Shown in pieces: positions 10,244 to 18,947 of a stretch of 64,000 nucleotides of DNA. The translations under genes and the position numbers were made by a program. The notes under the pieces are model-generated. The model saw only the letters and a program-made list of their open reading frames with translations. It was not told the DNA's origin and searched no databases. Numbering within the stretch: position 1 is the first letter of the stretch; each line of letters begins with the position of its first letter. The DNA is from Sphingosinicella sp. LHD-64 (GTDB taxonomy: Bacteria; Pseudomonadota; Alphaproteobacteria; Sphingomonadales; Sphingomonadaceae): assembly GCF_031157375.1 (NCBI RefSeq), contig NZ_JAVIFV010000001.1:248001-312000 (forward strand). Direction: 5' to 3'.

Positions 10244-12268
10244 ATGCCCGACAGAGCTGCAGGCACCAGAACCATCGCGCTTGTGGGCCCCGGCGGGGCG
10301 GGTAAGACCAGCCTAGCCGAGGCCCTTCTTTTTGCGGCCGGCGCCACCGGGCGCCAGGGATCGGTCGCGGACGGCACCAGCGTCGGCGACGCCAGTCCCG
10401 AGGCCCGCGCCCGCTGCGGCTCCACCGAATTGAACCTGATGCATTACGACTATCTGGGCGACCGCTATGCGCTGATCGACGGACCCGGCTCGGTCGGATT
10501 TGCAGCCGATGCCGCTCTGGCGATCGCGGCGGCCGATCTCGCCTTGGTCGTGATCGACCCCGACCCCGACCGCGCGCTGCTCGCCGAGCCGGCGTTGCGG
10601 CAGCTCGAGGCGCTCGGCGTGCCGCACATGATCTTCGTCAACAAGATCGATTCTGCGCGCGGTTCGATCCAGGGTCTGCTGGAGGCGCTGCAGCCGATGA
10701 GCCGATCGCCGCTGATCGCACGCTGGATCCCGATCCGGGATGGCGAGAAGGTCACCGGCTTCGTCGATATCGCGCTGGAGCGCGCTTATTATTACCGGCC
10801 CGGCCAGCCCTCCGAGCAGAGGGACATCCCCGCCGACCTCGCCGACCGCGAGGTGCTGGAGCGGACGCATATGCTGGAGCAGCTCGCCGACCATGACGAT
10901 GTGCTGCTGGAACAGCTCCTTATGGACGAAATCCCGGATCGCCAGACCGTGTTCGACGATCTCGCCAGGGAGACCGGCGCGGGCCAGATCGTCCCCGTCC
11001 TGTTCGGCTCGGCGGCGAACGGCCAGGGCGTCCGGCGGCTGATGAAGTCCCTGCGCCACGAAGTCCCCGCGCCCTGCACGGCCGCCGAGCGGCTGGGTGC
11101 CACCGGCGGCTGCGCCTTCGTGTTCAAGGTCAGCCATGGCGGCGCAATGGGGCGGCTCAGCTACACGCGCGTGTTCGGTGGCGGCCTCAAGGAAGGCGCC
11201 GAACTCAGCACGAGCGGCGGCGATTCGGTGCGGATCGGCACTTTGTTCGCCATGCAGGGCGACAAGAGCGTGAAGCTGATCGAGGCCAAGGCCGGCGATG
11301 TGGTGGCGATCGCCAAGCTCGACGAGGCGCGCCCCGGCGAATGGCTGGCGAGCGGCAAGGCGCCGCCGGCGCCCGGGGTCTCCCCGGCCACGACGAACTA
11401 CGCGCTCGCGATCGCGACCAAGGATCGCAAGGACGACGTGCGCCTGTCGACCGCCCTGCACAAGCTGACCGAGGAGGATGCCGCGCTCCATTGGGAGCAG
11501 GACGAGGCGATGCACGAGACCCGACTCAAGGGCGTCAACGACGAGCATCTCAAGGTGACGCTGGAGCGGCTCAAGCGGCGCTATGGCGTCGCAGTCGATT
11601 CGCGGCCCTGCCAGGTCGGCTACAAGGAATCGATCCGCAAGACCGTGACCCAGCGCGGACGGCACAAGAAGCAGTCCGGCGGCCACGGCCAGTTCGGCGA
11701 CGTCGTGCTGGAGGTGAAGCCCCTGCCCCGCGGCGGCGGGTTCAAGTTCGGCGAGCGGATCTCGGGCGGCGTCGTGCCGAAACAGTGGATTCCGGCGGTC
11801 GAGGACGGCGTGCGCGACGCGCTTGCCAAGGGGCCGCTCGGCTTTCCGGTGGTCGATGTCGAGGTGACCCTGGTCGACGGCTCCTACCACACCGTCGACA
11901 GTTCGGAGATCGCGTTCCGCACCGCCGGCCGGATCGGCATGTCGGAGGCGCTGGCGCAGGCGGCGGCGCATCTGCTGGAGCCGGTGATGAAGGTGACGGT
12001 GACCGCGCCCAGCAACGCCACCTCGCGCGTGACCTCGGCAATCGCCAGCCGGCGCGGCCAGATGCTCGGCATGGAGCCGCGCGAGGGCTGGTCGCGCTGG
12101 GACAAGGTCGAGGCGCTGATCCCCGAGGCGGAGATGCAGGGCTTCGACGCGGAACTCAGGTCCCTGAGCCAGGGCCTCGCGACCTATGAGGCAGCGTTCG
12201 ATCATCTCGCCGAGCTCAACGGGACCCTCGCCGACAAGGTGGTGCAGCGGGAGCTCGAACCGGCCTGA
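10244..12268 (+). CDS. EF-G-like translational GTPase paralogue
   Basis: A 674-residue protein with the elongation factor G domain order. The P-loop is GPGGAGKT (residues 15-22) and the G4 motif is NKID (133-136). The G3 motif reads DGPGS (79-83) where canonical EF-G has DTPGH, so the catalytic His is Ser, and the switch I RGIT block is replaced by RARCGST. Domain IV has GGHGQFGDV. Such EF-G-like paralogues occur in many alphaproteobacteria beside a normal fusA elsewhere. GTP hydrolysis may be slow or need another residue. GAAGGAGACGATC precedes the start. It probably does not replace fusA. Confidence 0.9.
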   Translation: MPDRAAGTRTIALVGPGGAGKTSLAEALLFAAGATGRQGSVADGTSVGDASPEARARCGSTELNLMHYDYLGDRYALIDGPGSVGFAADAALAIAAADLALVVIDPDPDRALLAEPALRQLEALGVPHMIFVNKIDSARGSIQGLLEALQPMSRSPLIARWIPIRDGEKVTGFVDIALERAYYYRPGQPSEQRDIPADLADREVLERTHMLEQLADHDDVLLEQLLMDEIPDRQTVFDDLARETGAGQIVPVLFGSAANGQGVRRLMKSLRHEVPAPCTAAERLGATGGCAFVFKVSHGGAMGRLSYTRVFGGGLKEGAELSTSGGDSVRIGTLFAMQGDKSVKLIEAKAGDVVAIAKLDEARPGEWLASGKAPPAPGVSPATTNYALAIATKDRKDDVRLSTALHKLTEEDAALHWEQDEAMHETRLKGVNDEHLKVTLERLKRRYGVAVDSRPCQVGYKESIRKTVTQRGRHKKQSGGHGQFGDVVLEVKPLPRGGGFKFGERISGGVVPKQWIPAVEDGVRDALAKGPLGFPVVDVEVTLVDGSYHTVDSSEIAFRTAGRIGMSEALAQAAAHLLEPVMKVTVTAPSNATSRVTSAIASRRGQMLGMEPREGWSRWDKVEALIPEAEMQGFDAELRSLSQGLATYEAAFDHLAELNGTLADKVVQRELEPA

Positions 12269-12272
12269 TTTT

Positions 12273-12353
12273 CCTCCCCGCGATTTCGTGGGGAGGGGGC
12301 CGTCCGCAGGACGCTTCGCGCGGTCTCCCCTCCCCTGCAAGTTCAGGGGGAGG
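12273..12353. repeat. Palindromic CCTCCCC-type repeat between convergent genes
   Basis: Two hairpins, CCTCCCC...GGGGAGG (12273-12296) and CCTCCCCTG...CAGGGGGAGG (12329-12353), enclose a short GC-rich centre. The element fills the whole gap between the EF-G-like stop (12268) and the symporter stop (12356), so it may serve as a bidirectional transcript end. The same repeat type occurs at 48407-48524 and inside valS. Confidence 0.7.
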
Positions 12354-12355
12354 AT

Positions 12356-13657
12356 TCAGGCCGGCGCGCTCGCCTGTGCCGGCGCTTCCTCCTCGCCGCG
12401 CGAGACGACCACCGCGGCCGCGAGATCGCCGGTGACGTTGAGCGTGGTGCGGCACATGTCGAGCAGCCGGTCGACGCCGAGGATGAGGCCGATCCCCTCG
12501 GGCGGCACGCCGACCATGGCGAGGATCAGCGCGACGACCGGGAGCGAGCCGGCCGGCACGCCCGCCGTGCCGATGCCGGCGAGGATACAGACGAGCAGCA
12601 CCGCGACCTGCTGCCACAGGTCGAGCTGGACGCCGAAGAACTGGGCGAGGAACAGGACGGTGACGCCCTCGAAGATCGCGGTGCCGTTCTGGTTGGCGGT
12701 GGCGCCGATGGTGAGGACGAAGCGCGAGATGCGCGGCGGCAGCTTCAGCTTGTCCTCGGCGACGCGCAAAGCCGTCGGCAGGGTGGCGTTGGACGAGGCG
12801 GTCGAGAAGGCGACGACCATCGCCTCCTGCACGTCGCGGAAGAAGCGGACCGGCGACATGCCGCCGAAGAGCTTGAGCGCGATCGGATAGGAAACGAACA
12901 TGTGCAGGCCGAGCGCGAGCAATACCACGCCGACATAGGCGCCGAGCCGCACCAGCAGGTCCCAGCCGAATACGGCGGCGAGGTTGAACATGAAGCAGGC
13001 GATGGCGAGCGGCGCGAGGCGGATGACGATGCCGATGAGCCGCATCGTCACATCGAACAGGCCCTGGATCACGTCCTGCAGCTTCTGCGCGGCGGGTGTG
13101 TTCACCAGCAGGAGGCCGATGCCGAAGACGAGCGCGAAGAACATCACCGCCAGGATGTCGTTGGCCGCGGCGGCGGCGATCACATTGTTGGGGATGATGT
13201 TGAGGAAGGCGGCGACACCGCTCGGCCGCTCGGCATTGGCCGAGATGATCGCCCCGGCATTCTCGCGCGCGTCGGCGAGGAGCTGGTTGGCGAGGATCGG
13301 ATCGACACCGGCGCCGGGCTGGAAGATGTTGGTGACGGCGAGCGCGAGCACGACCGCGATGGAGGACAGGAGCAGGGTGAAGACGAGCGTCTTGATCCCC
13401 ACCCGTTTCAGCGCGGCGACATCGCCCATCTCCGCGATGCCCACGACGAGCGCCGAGAAGAGCAAGGGGATGACGAGCATGAACAGGAGGCGCAGGAAGA
13501 TTTGACCGATCGGCCCGGTGACATAGGTCGTGACCGCATCCACCCACGGTGCGCCGGGCTGGGTCATGTGGACCGCAAGACCGGCGACCAGGCCGATCAG
13601 GAAGCCGATCAGCATCTTCATCTGCAGCGAAATGCGGCGGCCGCCAGCGCTTTCCAT
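12356..13657 (-). CDS. Dicarboxylate/amino acid:cation symporter (GltP/DctA family)
   Basis: Secondary transporter of the DAACS family in the inner membrane, importing glutamate, aspartate or C4-dicarboxylates with H+ or Na+. The family signatures are present: the serine-rich hairpin FSTASSNATLPTAL, ATANQNGTAIFEG in the seventh membrane segment, and a GTAGVPAGSLPV loop. The substrate-binding region ends DRLLDMCRTTLNVTGD; an Arg before C(R)TT is common in transporters of acidic amino acids. The start at 13657 (MESAGGRR) is preferred since AAGGGGCAATC precedes it. The product is 433 residues, the usual length. Confidence 0.93.
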   Translation of the reverse strand: MESAGGRRISLQMKMLIGFLIGLVAGLAVHMTQPGAPWVDAVTTYVTGPIGQIFLRLLFMLVIPLLFSALVVGIAEMGDVAALKRVGIKTLVFTLLLSSIAVVLALAVTNIFQPGAGVDPILANQLLADARENAGAIISANAERPSGVAAFLNIIPNNVIAAAAANDILAVMFFALVFGIGLLLVNTPAAQKLQDVIQGLFDVTMRLIGIVIRLAPLAIACFMFNLAAVFGWDLLVRLGAYVGVVLLALGLHMFVSYPIALKLFGGMSPVRFFRDVQEAMVVAFSTASSNATLPTALRVAEDKLKLPPRISRFVLTIGATANQNGTAIFEGVTVLFLAQFFGVQLDLWQQVAVLLVCILAGIGTAGVPAGSLPVVALILAMVGVPPEGIGLILGVDRLLDMCRTTLNVTGDLAAAVVVSRGEEEAPAQASAPA

Positions 13658-13947
13658 GATTGCCCCTTGTGGTTTGTGCGGCCGGCATCCGGGCGCCTGC
13701 GCCACGAAAAGTCAACCTCATTCGGCGGTTTACCTGGACTGACCTGTCGGCGGACGGGAGAGGCGACATGCTCAAGATCGCGGGAATCGCGCTGCTGCCG
13801 GACTGGCCTACGTTTCTCGGCTTCGCGCTGGCGGCGGCTGGCGCGGCGGCGCGGGTGCGGGATATCGAGTGGGTGACGTGGACGGCGCGCTGGATCGCCG
13901 CGGCGGCGATCGGCGCGCGCGGCGCAACTCGCGCTTGGCGCGCGGCG
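13658..13947. other. Gene-poor spacer with a doubtful short ORF
   Basis: This 290-base stretch separates the symporter start from the GST stop. On the plus strand an ATG at 13768 follows GGGAGAGGCGAC, and the reading MLKIAGIALLPDWPTFLGFA looks like a hydrophobic N-terminus, but the frame runs on through the antisense of the GST gene without a stop, as GC-rich shadows do. It may be a remnant N-terminus or chance. The bases nearest 13658 should hold the symporter promoter. Confidence 0.3.
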
Positions 13948-14571
13948 TCAGGCGTAGGCGTAAGGCCCGCCGCGCTTCAGCGCCGCCGCATGGGCCGGGC
14001 GGGCGTGGATACGCTCCAGCCAGTCGGTGAGGCTGGGGCGCGAGGCGTCGAGGCCGGCGCGGTTGCGGGCGGCCTCGAGCGGGAAGCTCATCATGATGTC
14101 GGCGGCGGTGAATTCGTCGCCGGCGAACCAGTCGCGGCTGGCCAGCTCGTTTTCGAGCCAGTCGAGATGCCTGCCGAACATGGCGAGCAATGGCGCCCTG
14201 GCGGGCTTGCCCAGCAGGCCGAGGCGGTTGACGACGAGGATCGCGAAGAGCGGCGGCATCATCGAGCCCTCCGCATAATGGAGAAAGTGGCGGTAGCGGA
14301 GCACCGATTCGCGGTTGGCGGGCGGCCCCAGGCGGCCTTCCGCCTTCTCGACCAGATATTCGACGATCGCGCCGGTCTCGGCGAGAACCAAGCCATCATC
14401 CTCGACCACCGGCGACTTGCCGAGCGGATGGACGCGGGCGAGCGCGGGCGGCGCGAGCAAGGTCTTGGGATCGCGCTTGTAGGGGACGATTTCATAGTCG
14501 AAGCCGAGTTCTTCGAGCAGCCAGAGGACACGCTGGGAGCGCGAGTTCTCGAGATGATGAACGGTGATCAT
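13948..14571 (-). CDS. Glutathione S-transferase family protein
   Basis: A 207-residue cytosolic GST. The thioredoxin-fold N-terminus (MITVHHLENSRSQRVLWLLE) carries the SRSQR motif where the catalytic Ser is expected, followed by the cis-Pro region GKSPVVEDDGLVLAETGAIV. The C-terminal helical domain includes the N-capping motif region FTAADIMMSFPLE. The ATG at 14571 is chosen because GGGAGGGCGCG precedes it. It is divergent from the Bcr/CflA exporter; conjugation plus export would be a sensible pairing, but no shared regulation is visible. Confidence 0.92.
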   Translation of the reverse strand: MITVHHLENSRSQRVLWLLEELGFDYEIVPYKRDPKTLLAPPALARVHPLGKSPVVEDDGLVLAETGAIVEYLVEKAEGRLGPPANRESVLRYRHFLHYAEGSMMPPLFAILVVNRLGLLGKPARAPLLAMFGRHLDWLENELASRDWFAGDEFTAADIMMSFPLEAARNRAGLDASRPSLTDWLERIHARPAHAAALKRGGPYAYA

Positions 14572-14703
14572 CGCGCCCTCCCTGGGCGATCCATGTGCGA
14601 CCCACATACGACCCACGTGCGGCCGCGGCTTCCATAATCGCACGGCAGGGAATAGGGAACCGATCGCGGGAGTCGTTCCGGGCCACCCGCACCAGCGACA
14701 TGG

Positions 14704-15981
14704 ATGCCCCCTGTGACCGACCCCCGCCTTGCCGCCGCGCCTGCCGTCCTGCGCCCCGGCTTCCGGGAGTTCGTGGTGCTGATGGCGGGGCTGATGTCGC
14801 TCAACGCACTGGCGATCGACGCGATGGTGCCGGCGCTGCCGGCGATTGGCGAGGCGCTGGATGTGGCGACCGACAATCAGCGCCAGCTCGTCGTCTCGCT
14901 CTATTTCCTGGGGTTCGGGACGACGCAGCTTCTCTACGGGCCGCTCGCCGACCGGTTCGGGCGCAAGCCGGTGCTGCTCGGGAGCCTGCTTCTCTATATC
15001 GGCTTCGCGCTCGCCTGCGCGGCGGCGCCGAGCTTCACTTTGCTGCTCGCGGCCCGGCTTGCGCAAGGCGCCGCCGCCGCCGCCACCCGCGTGCTCGTCA
15101 TCTCGATCATCCGCGACCGCTATGAGGGGGCGGCGATGGCGCGGCTGATGAGCCTTGTTTTCCTTGTTTTCCTGTTGATGCCGGTGCTCGCGCCAGCCTT
15201 CGGGCAGCTCACCCTGATGATCGCGCCGTGGGAGTGGATCTTCTTCGGCCTCGCCATCTTCGGCGCGGTGATGCTGGTCTGGAGCCTGATCCGCCTGCCC
15301 GAGACGCTGCATCCCGAATATCGGCGGCCTTTGTCGGCGCGGGTGGCCCTGGAGGGCGCGCGCGAGACGCTGACCAACCGCATGTCGATCGGCTACACGC
15401 TCGCCTTCACGCTGATGATGGCGCCGCTGGTCGGCTACATCTCCTCGGTCCAGCAGATCGTGTTCGACGTCTATCAGCGGCCGGAGCTCATCGCCGCGAC
15501 CTTCGCCGGCGTCGCGGCGCCGATGGCGCTTGCGTCCTGGCTCAACGCCCGGCTGGTCGAGCGCGCCGGCACGCGGCGGATCGCCCATCTCGGCCTGATC
15601 CTGTTCACGGCGCTGGCGCTCGTCCACCTCGCCTCGGCGCTGCTCGTCGAGAGCCTCGGTCTCTTCATTCTGCTCCAGGGCCTCACCATGGCCAGCTTCG
15701 CCTTCGCCGCGTCGAACATGGGTGCGCTGGCGATGGAGCCGCTCGGCCATGTCGCCGGCACCGCCTCGTCGGTGCAGGGCACCATCACCACCGTGATCGG
15801 CGCCGCGCTGGGCATGACGATCGGCCTCAGCTTCGACGGGACGACCATCCCGCTGATCCTCGGCGCTGCACTCTGCGGCGCCGCCGCCCTCGCCACCGTC
15901 CTCGTCACCGAGCGCGGCCGCCTGTTCGGCCGCGATCCGAACCTGCGCGGCGCGGAAGTTTCAGAAGTTTCAGCTTCCTAG
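14704..15981 (+). CDS. Bcr/CflA-type multidrug efflux MFS transporter
   Basis: A 425-residue major facilitator transporter of the drug:H+ antiporter-1 Bcr/CflA type. Twelve hydrophobic segments are visible. MFS motif A appears in the second loop as GPLADRFGRKPVLL, and the alphahelix 4-5 region holds RVLVISIIRDRYEG, typical of this subfamily. The start is uncertain: ATG at 14704 lacks a clear ribosome binding site and GTG at 14713 is an alternative. The substrate cannot be inferred; relatives export bicyclomycin, chloramphenicol and other compounds. Confidence 0.9.
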   Translation: MPPVTDPRLAAAPAVLRPGFREFVVLMAGLMSLNALAIDAMVPALPAIGEALDVATDNQRQLVVSLYFLGFGTTQLLYGPLADRFGRKPVLLGSLLLYIGFALACAAAPSFTLLLAARLAQGAAAAATRVLVISIIRDRYEGAAMARLMSLVFLVFLLMPVLAPAFGQLTLMIAPWEWIFFGLAIFGAVMLVWSLIRLPETLHPEYRRPLSARVALEGARETLTNRMSIGYTLAFTLMMAPLVGYISSVQQIVFDVYQRPELIAATFAGVAAPMALASWLNARLVERAGTRRIAHLGLILFTALALVHLASALLVESLGLFILLQGLTMASFAFAASNMGALAMEPLGHVAGTASSVQGTITTVIGAALGMTIGLSFDGTTIPLILGAALCGAAALATVLVTERGRLFGRDPNLRGAEVSEVSAS

Positions 15982-16016
15982 GAGCAAAAAATCCGGCCAC
16001 TGAAACTTCCGGAGAC

Positions 16017-17087
16017 TCAGATATCGTCCTCGGCATCGGGGCCGGTCATCAGCGCCTCGCCGACCTCGTCGGTGCGGCCGCGGATCGCCTTTTCGATACG
16101 ATCGGCAATTTCCGGATTTTCGCGCAGATAGACCTTGGCATTCTCGCGGCCCTGGCCGATGCGGATCGAATCGTAACTGAACCAGGCGCCGGACTTCTCG
16201 ACCAGGCCGGCCTTCACGCCGAGATCGAGCACCTCGCCGAGCTTGGAGACGCCCTCGCCGTACATGATGTCGAACTCGACCTGCTTGAACGGCGGCGCGA
16301 GCTTGTTCTTGACCACCTTCACCCGGGTCGCGTTGCCGACGATGTCGTCGCGGTCCTTGATCTGGCCGGTGCGGCGGATGTCGAGCCGGACCGAGGCGTA
16401 GAATTTCAGCGCATTGCCGCCGGTCGTCGTCTCGGGATTGCCGTACATGACGCCGATCTTCATGCGCAGCTGGTTGATGAAGATCACCAGGCACTTCGAC
16501 TTGGAGATCGAGCCGGTCAGCTTCCTCAGCGACTGCGACATGAGCCGTGCCTGCAGGCCGACATGGCTGTCGCCCATCTCGCCCTCGATCTCGGCGCGCG
16601 GCACCAGGGCGGCGACCGAATCGACGATCAGGATGTCGACCGCGTTGGAGCGGACCAGCGTGTCGGTGATCTCCAGCGCCTGCTCGCCCGTGTCCGGCTG
16701 CGAGACGATGAGATTGTCGATGTCGACCCCGAGCTTCTTGGCATAGATCGGATCGAGCGCATGCTCGGCATCGACGAAGGCGGCGACGCCGCCATTCTTC
16801 TGCGCCTCGGCGACCGCATGCAGCGCTAAAGTGGTCTTGCCCGAGCTTTCCGGCCCGTAGATCTCGACGACGCGGCCGCGCGGCAGGCCGCCGATGCCGA
16901 GCGCGATGTCGAGCCCGAGGCTGCCGGTGGAGATGGTCTCGATCTCGATCGCCTCGCGCGAGCCGAGGCGCATCGCGCTCCCCTTGCCGAAGGCGCGGTC
17001 GATCTGCGCCAGCGCGGCGTCGAGAGCTTTCTGCTTGTCCATATCCATCTGGGTCCTGTCGGAAACGACTTGAAGCGATGCCACCAT
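16017..17087 (-). CDS. recA: Recombinase RecA
   Basis: The central homologous recombination protein, which also acts as co-protease for LexA self-cleavage in the SOS response. The Walker A motif is GPESSGKT (residues 78-85), the Walker B region is [13 protein letters not shown], and the L2 region holds [17 protein letters not shown]. Length is 356 residues with an acidic C-terminus (GPDAEDDI). The ATG at 17087 follows GGGGAGACCGGCC. A LexA operator of the alphaproteobacterial kind lies 75-89 bases upstream, so the gene should be SOS-inducible. Confidence 0.99.
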   Translation of the reverse strand: MVASLQVVSDRTQMDMDKQKALDAALAQIDRAFGKGSAMRLGSREAIEIETISTGSLGLDIALGIGGLPRGRVVEIYGPESSGKTTLALHAVAEAQKNGGVAAFVDAEHALDPIYAKKLGVDIDNLIVSQPDTGEQALEITDTLVRSNAVDILIVDSVAALVPRAEIEGEMGDSHVGLQARLMSQSLRKLTGSISKSKCLVIFINQLRMKIGVMYGNPETTTGGNALKFYASVRLDIRRTGQIKDRDDIVGNATRVKVVKNKLAPPFKQVEFDIMYGEGVSKLGEVLDLGVKAGLVEKSGAWFSYDSIRIGQGRENAKVYLRENPEIADRIEKAIRGRTDEVGEALMTGPDAEDDI

Positions 17088-17161
17088 GGCCGGTCTCCCC
17101 GTATTGCGTCAGCACGGATCGTTCAACGTGAGATCGCGGTCGTACACGAAACGTTCCATGA

Positions 17162-17176
17162 GAACAAGAGGAGAAC
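17162..17176 (-). promoter_or_regulatory. LexA (SOS) box of recA
   Basis: On the minus strand the site reads GTTCTCCTCTTGTTC, a perfect GTTC-N7-GTTC direct repeat, the known alphaproteobacterial LexA operator. It lies upstream of recA, where autoregulated SOS control is expected, and serves as an internal reference for the second box at 1722-1736. A possible -10 (TACGAC) lies about 17 bases after the second half-site. Confidence 0.88.
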
Positions 17177-17225
17177 TTGTGCTTTACGCGCCGCGGCGCA
17201 TTCCTTCCGGGCGAAGGCGGTGATC

Positions 17226-17712
17226 ATGACCCCGTTCGACGACTTCGAACCGATGAGGATCCCGACCGCAAGCGGGCACATCTTCCTGCGCCGGGCGGGG
17301 CAAGGGCCGCCGCTCCTGCTGCTGCACGGCTTTCCCGAAACGCATCTGATGTGGCGGGAGGTCGCGCCGCATCTGGCCGACGGCTTCACCATCCTGTGCG
17401 CCGATCTGCGCGGCTATGGCGACAGCGGCTGCCCGCCTTCGGATGCCGAACACATGCCACAACCGGGAAGACAGGACGAAGGGACGCCACATCGCCTTCC
17501 CCGTGCTCGCCTTGTGGAGCCGGAACGGAGCGCTCGAAAGCTGGTACGAGGCCGAAGGCGGTGCACTTGGTATCTGGCGTGAATGGGCCGATGACGTGCG
17601 CGGCCATGCGGTCGACGGCGGGCATTTCTTTCCGGAGGAAGAGCCGAAGCGGATGGCGGTGAGGCTCCGGGCGTTCTTCACCGGCGCACAGCGTCCAGCG
17701 CCTGCGCCATGA
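17226..17712 (+). pseudogene. Decayed alpha/beta hydrolase (haloacetate dehalogenase-like)
   Basis: Two pieces of one haloacetate/fluoroacetate dehalogenase-like protein remain. The first (from ATG 17226) has the [20 protein letters not shown] and [19 protein letters not shown] blocks, then loses frame near 17455. The second piece, in another frame from about 17485, has the C-terminal block ([29 protein letters not shown]). The stretch that should lie between, about 130 residues with the catalytic Asp of the GHDRGG nucleophile elbow, is missing, so a frame-changing internal deletion has destroyed the enzyme. Its 3' end overlaps the convergent hydrolase gene by 35 bases. Confidence 0.85.
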
Positions 17713-18475
17713 CGCCGGCGAAATCGGGATGATCGTAGAGGTCGTTATGGCCGGCCGCCGGGATCGTGCGGTCGAAGGCGAGGTTCGGAACCGAACGCCG
17801 CAGCGCGTCGGTTCGCGCCGGCGGGATCAGCGTGTCGCGGCCACCGGCGACGATCGCGACCCGCATGTTCGTGGCGGCGAGATCGCCGGCGGGATCGAGC
17901 CGGTTGCGGAACAGGGCCCGCACCGGAAGCCAGGGATAATGGCCGGCGGCGACGCGTTCGAGAGAGTCGAACGGCGTGACCAGGATCGCGCCGTCGATCG
18001 GACGCGCGGCGGCAAGTGCGGCGGCGACGCCGCTGCCCACGCTGAAGCCGACCGCGACGATACGCCGCGGCCGCAGGCGCGCGCGGGCGAAATCGTGGAT
18101 CTGCAGCGCATCCTCACGCAGCGCCGTAGCGCTCGGGCTGCCTTCGCTCGGGCGATAGCCGCGATAGTGGAAGGCGACGATGTCCGCCTGCGGATAGAGG
18201 CGGTGAAGGAAGGCCGCCATCACCTCGCCGTTCCAGGCATTGCCGCCGAAGCCGAGGATCAGCAGACGTTCGCCGGACGGCCGGGCGGGCGGGATGTGGA
18301 GGCCGCGGAGCCGCGCGCCCGAGGCGGTCGCGAGCTCGAGCCGTCCCGACCCCGGCGGCGGCGGGCCGGCGGCGCCGACCTGGCCGGTCGGGAAGATCAG
18401 GGCATTCTGCCCGAAGAACAGCAGCACGCAGATCGCGAGATAGACGGAAAGCGGCAGGAAGAGCAGCCACCACAT
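17678..18475 (-). CDS. Membrane-anchored alpha/beta hydrolase (Bem46/ABHD13-like)
   Basis: A 265-residue alpha/beta hydrolase with one N-terminal transmembrane helix (WWLLFLPLSVYLAICVLLFF), so the catalytic domain is tethered to the inner membrane. The nucleophile elbow is GFSVGSG, the acid is in GGRDTLIPP, and the His is in AAGHNDLYDHP, giving a complete Ser-Asp-His triad. The order and the FHYRGYRPSEGSPS block match the Bem46/ABHD13-like group, whose bacterial substrates are mostly unknown. The ATG at 18475 is a judgement; an in-frame TTG slightly upstream is possible. It follows the receiver-protein gene by 37 bases. Confidence 0.85.
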   Translation of the reverse strand: MWWLLFLPLSVYLAICVLLFFGQNALIFPTGQVGAAGPPPPGSGRLELATASGARLRGLHIPPARPSGERLLILGFGGNAWNGEVMAAFLHRLYPQADIVAFHYRGYRPSEGSPSATALREDALQIHDFARARLRPRRIVAVGFSVGSGVAAALAAARPIDGAILVTPFDSLERVAAGHYPWLPVRALFRNRLDPAGDLAATNMRVAIVAGGRDTLIPPARTDALRRSVPNLAFDRTIPAAGHNDLYDHPDFAGVMAQALDAVRR

Positions 18476-18512
18476 CCAGCGTCGCCGCCCGGTCAACCGG
18501 ATGGGCGCCCGG

Positions 18513-18878
18513 TCAGGTCCGGAGCGCGAGCGCCTGGGCCAGCGCCGGCTCGATCGCGTCGATCGTATAGGGCTTGGCGAGCACCGGCGCGGCGGCATGG
18601 CGCGCCGGCGGCGGATCGAGGTGGCCGCCGGTGGCGAGGATGAACGGCATGCCCCGATCGGCAAGCCTGTCGGCGAGCGGCCAGGCGCGCTTGCCGTCCT
18701 TGAGCTGCACATCGACGATCGCGACGTCGAAGCCGCCCGCCTCGGCATGGCCGAGCGCGGCCTCGAGCGTGTCGCAGGTGGCGACGACCTCGTGGCCGAG
18801 CGATTCGAGGAAATCCTCGAGCATCATCGCGATGAGCGGCTCGTCCTCGACGACCAGGATCGAACGCTTGCTGTCCAT
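18513..18878 (-). CDS. Stand-alone response regulator receiver protein
   Basis: A 121-residue protein consisting only of a receiver domain. The acidic pocket is EDE (residues 11-13), the phospho-acceptor is Asp56 in VDVQL, and the conserved Lys is in LAKPYT near the C-terminus. There is no output domain, so it should act by protein interaction or as a phosphate relay or sink. It follows cckA in the same direction by 69 bases, which makes an adaptor or sink role in the CckA pathway worth testing; this is inference from position. Confidence 0.93.
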   Translation of the reverse strand: MDSKRSILVVEDEPLIAMMLEDFLESLGHEVVATCDTLEAALGHAEAGGFDVAIVDVQLKDGKRAWPLADRLADRGMPFILATGGHLDPPPARHAAAPVLAKPYTIDAIEPALAQALALRT

Positions 18879-18947
18879 AGGCGAAGGCTTAGCGGGTGCT
18901 GCGCAAAGCGAAAGATTTATTTCGCTGGAACCATGATCGCGCCCCCA

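Noticed and set aside
10313-12340. 675-codon minus-strand ORF opposite the EF-G-like gene
   Set aside because: GC-rich shadow; the plus strand encodes a full set of EF-G domains.
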